Shown: positions 1 to 6,739 of the stretch, piece by piece
Numbering within the stretch: the first letter of the stretch is position 1
Layout: the number at the start of each line of letters is the position of its first letter
Source of the DNA: Gammaproteobacteria bacterium
GTDB lineage: Bacteria; Pseudomonadota; Gammaproteobacteria; Pseudomonadales; Halomonadaceae
NCBI GenBank assembly: GCA_023485185.1
Contig: JAMCZP010000280.1
Location: forward strand, 1-6,739
Reading direction: 5' to 3'
DNA: 6,739 nt
Position numbers and translations under genes: made by a program
Notes under the pieces: model-generated
Databases searched by the model: none
What the model saw: the letters and a program-made list of their open reading frames with translations, nothing else
What the model was told of the DNA's origin: nothing

Positions 1-2051
<2,051 letters not shown>

Positions 2052-2084
2052 GATGCCCCCAGCGCGCCCCAGCAGCTAGGCCGG

Positions 2085-2093
2085 AGTATACCA
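2085..2093 (-). promoter_or_regulatory. Candidate extended -10 promoter for the isocitrate dehydrogenase gene
   Basis: Read on the minus strand this is TGGTATACT: a 5/6 match to TATAAT preceded by TGn, the extended -10 form that can work without a good -35. No convincing -35 lies 16-18 bases upstream. Transcription would begin near 2078 and give a leader of about 120 bases containing the inverted repeat at 2033-2051. The core GTATAC is palindromic, so orientation rests on the TGn element and on its position before icd. Prediction only. Confidence 0.4.
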
Positions 2094-2157
2094 GCGCTGC
2101 ACTCCTTACGCATAAGTGATGTGTCGACAAGCCAAGGGCAACGTTCAAAGAGAAGTC

Positions 2158-2769
2158 ATGAGCAACCTCTATTTATTGCATAAGCCGTTTCAAGTATTAA
2201 GCCAATTCAGCGACCGGGAAGGCCGCCAAACACTCGCTCAATATATTGATGTAAAAGGCATTTACCCCGCCGGACGGCTTGATTACGACTCTGAAGGGTT
2301 ACTTCTTCTTAGCGATGATGGTGAGTTGATCCACCGCATTTCTCACCCGCGCCATAAACAACCAAAAACCTATTGGACTCAGGTCGAAGGGCAAGTCGAC
2401 GAAGCCGCACTCAAGGCACTGCGCCAAGGCATTACCCTCAAAGACGGCCCGACACTGCCCGCCAAGGTACGCCGAATGGAGCCCCCCACTACCGCTCCTC
2501 GCCAACCCGCTATCGACCCCAAGCGGCACCCTTCTACCAGCTGGTTAGAGCTGACGATCAGCGAAGGACGTAATCGCCAAGTCAGGCGTATGACCGCCCA
2601 CGTCGGTTTCCCTACGCTGCGCTTGATTCGCGTGGCGATTGGCCCCTGGCGACTAGACAACTTGGCCCCTGGTGAATGGCGTAAAGAAACCCTGCACGCT
2701 CCCCGCCTGACCACGAATCCTGCACGCCAGCAAAAACGCCCCAACAACAAGCACAGGAAGCCATCATGA
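2158..2769 (+). CDS. rluE: 23S rRNA pseudouridine synthase RluE (RsuA/RluB/E/F family)
   Basis: Converts one uridine of 23S rRNA to pseudouridine; in E. coli the target is U2457, near the peptidyl-transferase centre. The 203-residue product has the family catalytic block GRLDYDSEGLLLL (residues 39-51), with D42 as the expected nucleophile. It also has the RluE-like C-terminal block TISEGRNRQVRRMTAHVGFPTLRLIR (133-158, key residues E136, R138, R140, R143, R144). No N-terminal S4 domain is present, as in other RluE proteins. I chose ATG 2158 because homology begins at once (NLYLLHKPFQVLSQF) and a purine-rich AAAGAGAAG precedes it; GTG 2116 and ATG 2119 in the same frame lack a ribosome-binding site and would add unconserved residues. 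The last ~17 residues are a basic, low-complexity tail (QQKRPNNKHRK). The stop overlaps the nudJ start (ATGA), implying translational coupling. Confidence 0.95.
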   Translation: MSNLYLLHKPFQVLSQFSDREGRQTLAQYIDVKGIYPAGRLDYDSEGLLLLSDDGELIHRISHPRHKQPKTYWTQVEGQVDEAALKALRQGITLKDGPTLPAKVRRMEPPTTAPRQPAIDPKRHPSTSWLELTISEGRNRQVRRMTAHVGFPTLRLIRVAIGPWRLDNLAPGEWRKETLHAPRLTTNPARQQKRPNNKHRKPS

Positions 2770-3206
2770 CGCTTATTCACAGCACAGCCGCTTGCGTGAT
2801 TCAGCAAGGTGAGCGCTTCTTGATCGTAGAGGAGCAGCGCGAAGGTCCACACACGGTGTTCAATCAGCCTGCCGGGCATATTGAGCTGGGAGAAGGGCCC
2901 ATCGCGGCTATTCTAAGGGAGGTTCAAGAAGAGACAGCTTGGCGTGTGTCGCTCACTGGCTATCTTGGGCTGTATGTTTTTCATACCGGCGAGGGAGAAA
3001 CGTTCCATAGCCATGGCTTTATTGCCGAGCCCCGTCATAAGCTCGATCAAGCCCTTGACCCTGACATCATCGCCACCCACTGGCTCACTCATGAGCAAAT
3101 ACGCGCACTAGATCAACAGGGGCGGCTGCGTAGTCCGCTGGTGCTGAAACGTATCGAAGATTCGCTTAGCGGGCCCTATTATCCCCTTGCAGTGATTCGC
3201 GAGTGA
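2766..3206 (+). CDS. nudJ: Nudix hydrolase, NudJ-type phosphatase
   Basis: Nudix enzymes hydrolyse diphosphate bonds with Mg2+. E. coli NudJ (YmfB) acts on nucleoside di-/triphosphates, thiamine pyrophosphate and its precursor HMP-pyrophosphate. The 146-residue protein has the Nudix box at residues 37-59: G37, E43, then R51-E52 and E55-E56, the metal-binding glutamates. The usual Gly two positions after the EE pair is Ala here (EETAW). Other NudJ-like blocks are FNQPAGHIE (32-40) and LRSPLVLKRI (121-130). The start is fixed by AGGAAG at 2755-2760, five bases upstream, and by the ATGA overlap with the rluE stop. The rluE-nudJ pairing is the same as in E. coli and supports orthology. Function is inferred from family and synteny; substrate preference cannot be read from the sequence. 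Confidence 0.93.
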   Translation: MTLIHSTAACVIQQGERFLIVEEQREGPHTVFNQPAGHIELGEGPIAAILREVQEETAWRVSLTGYLGLYVFHTGEGETFHSHGFIAEPRHKLDQALDPDIIATHWLTHEQIRALDQQGRLRSPLVLKRIEDSLSGPYYPLAVIRE

Positions 3207-3216
3207 AGCACTCGAA
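3196..3216 (+). other. Small hairpin overlapping the nudJ stop codon
   Basis: CGAGTG (3200-3205) can pair with CACTCG (3209-3214) around an AAG loop. Allowing a two-base bulge, TTCG/CGAA extends the stem outward to 3196 and 3216. The nudJ TGA (3204-3206) lies in the stem-loop. No T-tract follows, so it is not a standard terminator; it might be an attenuation or processing element, or chance. Confidence 0.3.
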
Positions 3217-3235
3217 GCCATTACCTCCCATCGTG

Positions 3236-3241
3236 TATAAT
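3236..3241 (+). promoter_or_regulatory. Perfect -10 box (TATAAT), candidate mnmA-hflD promoter
   Basis: TATAAT lies in the 88-base gap between nudJ and mnmA and would start transcription near 3248, leaving a leader of about 45 bases before the preferred mnmA start. The region 15-19 bases upstream has no good TTGACA match (best is CTCGAA, 3211-3216), so it would be a weak or activator-dependent sigma-70 promoter. It suggests that mnmA-hflD can be transcribed separately from rluE-nudJ. Confidence 0.5.
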
Positions 3242-3251
3242 CCCTCCCCAA

Positions 3252-3274
3252 TTGCACACCGCTTTTTTGCACAC
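3252..3274 (+). repeat. 8-base direct repeat TTGCACAC at 15-base spacing in the mnmA leader
   Basis: TTGCACAC occurs at 3252-3259 and again at 3267-3274, exactly 15 bases apart, just downstream of the -10 box. The period equals that of the tandem repeat that opens mnmA. The second copy runs out of a T6 run (3263-3268). It could be a protein-binding site or a remnant of the same expansion process; no function is claimed. Confidence 0.45.
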
Positions 3275-3283
3275 TACTTCTAC

Positions 3284-3289
3284 TGAGGA
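3284..3289 (+). promoter_or_regulatory. Ribosome-binding site that decides the mnmA start
   Basis: TGAGGA ends five bases before ATG 3295. It abuts or overlaps the upstream in-frame ATG at 3289, too close to serve it, and lies about 20 bases from the next ATG at 3310. It therefore favours 3295 as the main start. Confidence 0.7.
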
Positions 3290-3293
3290 TGCC

Positions 3294-3353
3294 TATGTCA
3301 TCCACTACTATGTCATGCACTACTATGTCATCCACTGCTATGTCACCGACGGC
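3294..3353 (+). repeat. 15-base tandem repeat encoding the MnmA N-terminus
   Basis: Unit TATGTCATCCACTAC starts at 3294. Copy 2 (3309-3323) and copy 3 (3324-3338) each differ by one base, and a degenerate copy 4 (3339-3353) matches about 11 of 15. Translated in the mnmA frame it gives [20 protein letters not shown]. Each unit carries an in-frame ATG (3295, 3310, 3325, 3340), but only the first has a ribosome-binding site. Since 15 is a multiple of three, gain or loss of units would keep the frame. E. coli MnmA has only a few residues before its PP-loop, so this is an added extension. Confidence 0.9.
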
Positions 3354-4470
3354 CGGGCCGGGCGCTAACGGCAAAGTGATTGTCGGTATGTCCGGCGGTG
3401 TCGACTCGTCGGTCTCTGCCCTTCTCCTCATCCAACAAGGCTATGAGGTGGAAGGTTTGTTTATGAAAAACTGGGATGAAGACGACGGCACCGAGTACTG
3501 CACCGCTAAAGAGGATCTCGCCGACGCCGAAGCCGTCTGCGAAAAGCTCGGCATTAAACTGCACACCGCTAATTTTGCCGCGGAGTATTGGGATAACGTA
3601 TTCGAGCACTTTTTAGCCGAATACAAAGCGGGACGTACGCCCAACCCTGATATTCTGTGTAACCGGGAAATCAAATTTAAGGTTTTCCTTGAGTACGCAG
3701 AAATGCTTGGCGCCGACAAAATCGCAACCGGTCACTATGTACGGCAAGGATTACGTGACGGCCGTCCGCGTTTGCTGAAAGGCTTGGATGGCAACAAAGA
3801 TCAAAGCTACTTCTTACACGCCGTGCCGGAAGCCGCGATTGCCCGTACTCTGTTCCCCGTGGGTGAGCTTGAAAAGCCTGCGGTGCGAGCCTTAGCGGAA
3901 CAGCACGACCTGATTACCGCCAAGAAAAAAGACTCTACCGGTATCTGTTTTATTGGCGAGCGGCGCTTTCGTGATTTCCTTCAGCAGTACCTGCCCGCCC
4001 AGCCCGGCAGCATTGAAACGCCGGACGGCGATGTGATCGGCCAACATATGGGCCTTATGTACTACACACTAGGCCAGCGCCAGGGCCTAGGCATTGGCGG
4101 GCTCGCTAACTATTCGGAAGAGCCGTGGTACGTGGCCGCGAAAGACCTTGATCGCAATGTGCTTATTGCGGTTCAGGGTAAGCATCATGCGTTACTTTGC
4201 TCCGACATATTGGCAACAGAAGCCATGGACTGGGTCGCTGGCGAGCCGCCGGTTCAACAGGGTCGCTTTACCGCCAAAACGCGCTATCGCCAAAGCGACT
4301 GTGGCTGTGAAATGCGCGTACTGCCTGACGGCGGCGTAGAAGTCACTTTCGATGACCCACAGTGGGCGGTTACCCCAGGCCAATCGCTGGTACTTTATGA
4401 TGGCGACATTTGCTTAGGCGGTGGCGTCATTCGCGCTACCTGGAAAAAAGCCACGGAGGCTGCTGCATGA
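3295..4470 (+). CDS. mnmA: tRNA-specific 2-thiouridylase MnmA
   Basis: ATP-dependent enzyme that adds sulfur to U34 of tRNA-Lys, -Glu and -Gln, receiving persulfide sulfur from the IscS/Tus relay; cytoplasmic. From ATG 3295 the product is 391 residues (E. coli, 368). The ATP-binding PP-loop is GMSGGVDSS (about residues 31-39). MKNW at 57-60 is typical of the family. The two catalytic cysteines are C122 in [12 protein letters not shown] and C218 in [12 protein letters not shown]. Other conserved blocks are ATGHY (about 144-148), GNKDQSYFL (166-174) and [11 protein letters not shown] (259-269). Everything after about residue 25 aligns closely with E. coli MnmA, so the extra length is mostly the repeat-encoded N-terminus. 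The start was chosen by ribosome-binding-site spacing; ATG 3289 is the alternative (393 residues). The stop overlaps the hflD start (ATGA), and a TATAAT lies upstream. Confidence 0.97.
   Translation: MSSTTMSCTTMSSTAMSPTAGPGANGKVIVGMSGGVDSSVSALLLIQQGYEVEGLFMKNWDEDDGTEYCTAKEDLADAEAVCEKLGIKLHTANFAAEYWDNVFEHFLAEYKAGRTPNPDILCNREIKFKVFLEYAEMLGADKIATGHYVRQGLRDGRPRLLKGLDGNKDQSYFLHAVPEAAIARTLFPVGELEKPAVRALAEQHDLITAKKKDSTGICFIGERRFRDFLQQYLPAQPGSIETPDGDVIGQHMGLMYYTLGQRQGLGIGGLANYSEEPWYVAAKDLDRNVLIAVQGKHHALLCSDILATEAMDWVAGEPPVQQGRFTAKTRYRQSDCGCEMRVLPDGGVEVTFDDPQWAVTPGQSLVLYDGDICLGGGVIRATWKKATEAAA
4455..4459 (+). promoter_or_regulatory. Strong ribosome-binding site for hflD inside the mnmA end
   Basis: GGAGG ends seven bases before ATG 4467. 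It fixes the hflD start at the mnmA stop overlap and excludes an in-frame start codon at 4410 deep inside mnmA. Confidence 0.85.
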
Positions 4471-5108
4471 ATCCTACCAACCCGATTCATCGCGCACCTG
4501 ATTCACCCGCTGCACGCCAGGCGCTTGCCCTAGCCGGTGTTTTTCAAGCCGCCAGCTTGGTTGACGAACTCGCCCGCACCGGGCAGGTCGACACCCGCGC
4601 CTGGGAAACGCTGATACAGGCCACCGTGGACACCAACCCGGAAAGCTTTGAAGCTATTTATGGCGGACACCCCAATAATTTACGCCGCGGCCTGGATACT
4701 TTAGAAGCGCTGGTGGGCCGCAAGCAGGCGAACCCAGTGGTGCTGCGCTATGGTTTTTCGCTACTGCTGCTGATGAATAAGCTGCGCACCAATAACGATA
4801 TGATGGATTCGCTAGGCCAGAAGCTGACCCGTATTCAAGGGCAAGCCGAACACTTTGGTACCACCCATGAAAATGTGGTTGCAAGCTTAGGGGAAGCGTA
4901 TCAAGAGACCATCTCCACCTTTAAAACCCGCATTGTGGTGCAGGGCGACCCTTCGCTGCTGCAAAGCCGTATGATGCCCGAGCGTGTGCGCGCCTGCTTG
5001 ATGGGCGGCATTCGTTTTGGGCTATTGTGGCATCAGCAGGGTGGGCGACGCTGGAAGCTGGTATTCCAGCGCAAAGCGTTACGCCGTGCGCTGGACAGCC
5101 TCAGCTAA
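4467..5108 (+). CDS. hflD: High frequency lysogenization protein HflD homologue
   Basis: In E. coli HflD is a peripheral inner-membrane protein that binds the lambda activator CII and promotes its degradation; its role for the cell itself is not well settled. The 213-residue product equals the E. coli length. Family blocks visible are [17 protein letters not shown] (residues 20-36), the NP-x-x-x-(15)[10 protein letters not shown] region (57-80), a hydrophobic-to-charged helix LLLLMNKLR (99-107), the LQS motif in DPSLLQS (161-167), and [13 protein letters not shown] (181-193). No signal peptide or clear membrane span is present. It overlaps mnmA by four bases, an arrangement shared with E. coli, and is probably translated by coupling. 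The first ~16 residues ([16 protein letters not shown]) look unconserved and flexible. Confidence 0.95.
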   Translation: MNPTNPIHRAPDSPAARQALALAGVFQAASLVDELARTGQVDTRAWETLIQATVDTNPESFEAIYGGHPNNLRRGLDTLEALVGRKQANPVVLRYGFSLLLLMNKLRTNNDMMDSLGQKLTRIQGQAEHFGTTHENVVASLGEAYQETISTFKTRIVVQGDPSLLQSRMMPERVRACLMGGIRFGLLWHQQGGRRWKLVFQRKALRRALDSLS

Positions 5109-5117
5109 ACCGATTAA

Positions 5118-6575
<1,458 letters not shown>

Positions 6576-6597
6576 CGCCATCTTTTACATCACTTTT

Positions 6598-6603
6598 TAT
6601 AAT
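6598..6603 (+). promoter_or_regulatory. Perfect -10 box (TATAAT), candidate promoter of the cupin gene
   Basis: TATAAT lies in the 54-base gap after purB. Transcription would start near 6610, leaving a short leader of about 20 bases that still contains the AGGA ribosome-binding site. No recognisable -35 is seen 15-19 bases upstream, where the bases are the purB stop region. The gap is AT-rich, so a chance match is possible. Confidence 0.35.
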
Positions 6604-6619
6604 GCCACCCTATATCGCC

Positions 6620-6632
6620 AGGACATGCCATG
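6620..6632 (+). promoter_or_regulatory. Ribosome-binding site and overlapping start codons of the cupin gene
   Basis: AGGA (6620-6623) is six bases before ATG 6630. An earlier ATG at 6625 is only one base from it and reads Met-Pro-stop, its TGA overlapping the true start (ATGCCATGA). The spacing and the conserved frame favour 6630. Confidence 0.65.
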
Positions 6633-6739
6633 AGCCATCAAGATAAGCCGTTAACCTTGCTGGGTGACCTTACACCCGCAGACTTCCTGGCCAATTATTG
6701 GCAGCAAAAGCCGCTGCTGATTCGTGGCGCCATCCCGGA
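6630..6739 (+). CDS. roxA: Cupin-domain protein, probable ribosomal protein L16 arginine hydroxylase, N-terminus only
   Basis: Only 36 codons are visible before the window ends. The segment FLANYWQQKPLLIRGAIP (residues 19-36) resembles the opening of YcfD/RoxA-type JmjC/cupin oxygenases, which begin with an (F)L-x-x-x-W-x-K-x-P motif. In E. coli this Fe(II)- and 2-oxoglutarate-dependent enzyme hydroxylates Arg81 of ribosomal protein L16. The iron ligands (HxD...H) are outside the window, so catalytic competence cannot be judged. Position supports the call: in E. coli roxA lies downstream of purB, separated by phoPQ, which is absent here. Another member of the cupin family is the main alternative. 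Confidence 0.75.
   Translation, partial: MSHQDKPLTLLGDLTPADFLANYWQQKPLLIRGAIP

Noticed and set aside
2116..2157. Longer rluE starting at GTG 2116 or ATG 2119
   Set aside because: No ribosome-binding site; family homology begins just after ATG 2158.
2379..2879. Minus-strand open frame of 166 codons across rluE and the nudJ start
   Set aside because: Antisense to two recognised genes; its arginine- and serine-rich composition is typical of a shadow frame.
3263..3268. T6 run as an intrinsic terminator after nudJ
   Set aside because: No GC-rich hairpin immediately precedes it, and it lies downstream of the candidate -10 box in the mnmA leader.
3289..3294. mnmA start at ATG 3289
   Set aside because: The GAGG lies immediately against this ATG, too close for initiation; ATG 3295 has proper spacing. 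It remains a minor possibility.
3294..3353. CRISPR-like array
   Set aside because: The units are 15 bases, contiguous, without spacers, and translate in frame as the MnmA N-terminus.
4410..4466. Upstream in-frame start for hflD
   Set aside because: It would overlap mnmA by 61 bases, lacks a ribosome-binding site, and the added residues are unconserved. ATG 4467 has GGAGG at good spacing and gives the E. coli length.

Overview
The window looks like ordinary chromosomal housekeeping DNA from a gammaproteobacterium. Protein resemblances and moderate GC suggest an Oceanospirillales/Halomonas-like organism; that genus-level guess is inference, not proof. No phage, insertion sequence, CRISPR array, tRNA or rRNA gene is visible. 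Coding density is high and the longest gene-free stretch is about 200 bases (1957-2157).

Layout. The left third (1-1956, minus strand) is a monomeric-type NADP-dependent isocitrate dehydrogenase, cut by the left edge about 90 codons before its expected end. It is divergent, across a ~200-base intergenic region, from a plus-strand series: rluE (23S rRNA pseudouridine synthase), nudJ (Nudix phosphatase, overlapping rluE by 4 bases), mnmA (tRNA U34 2-thiolase), hflD (overlapping mnmA by 4 bases), purB (adenylosuccinate lyase), and the first 36 codons of a cupin protein resembling the ribosomal protein L16 arginine hydroxylase RoxA/YcfD.

This matches the Escherichia coli icd | rluE-nudJ-mnmA-hflD-purB-(phoPQ)-roxA neighbourhood, with two differences. 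The isocitrate dehydrogenase is the unrelated monomeric enzyme rather than the dimeric one, and phoPQ is absent between purB and the cupin gene. Three of the plus-strand genes act on translation components (rRNA, tRNA wobble base, ribosomal protein). purB supplies AMP and the isocitrate dehydrogenase supplies NADPH and 2-oxoglutarate; the latter is also the cosubstrate of the predicted hydroxylase.

Two tight translationally coupled pairs are visible (rluE/nudJ and mnmA/hflD). A perfect TATAAT lies in the nudJ-mnmA gap and another lies before the cupin gene, so the series is probably several transcription units.

The one clearly unusual feature is at the start of mnmA. A 15-base tandem repeat encodes M-S-x-T-x units and offers a ladder of in-frame ATG codons, giving an N-terminal extension absent from E. 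coli MnmA. No convincing new biological system is present.
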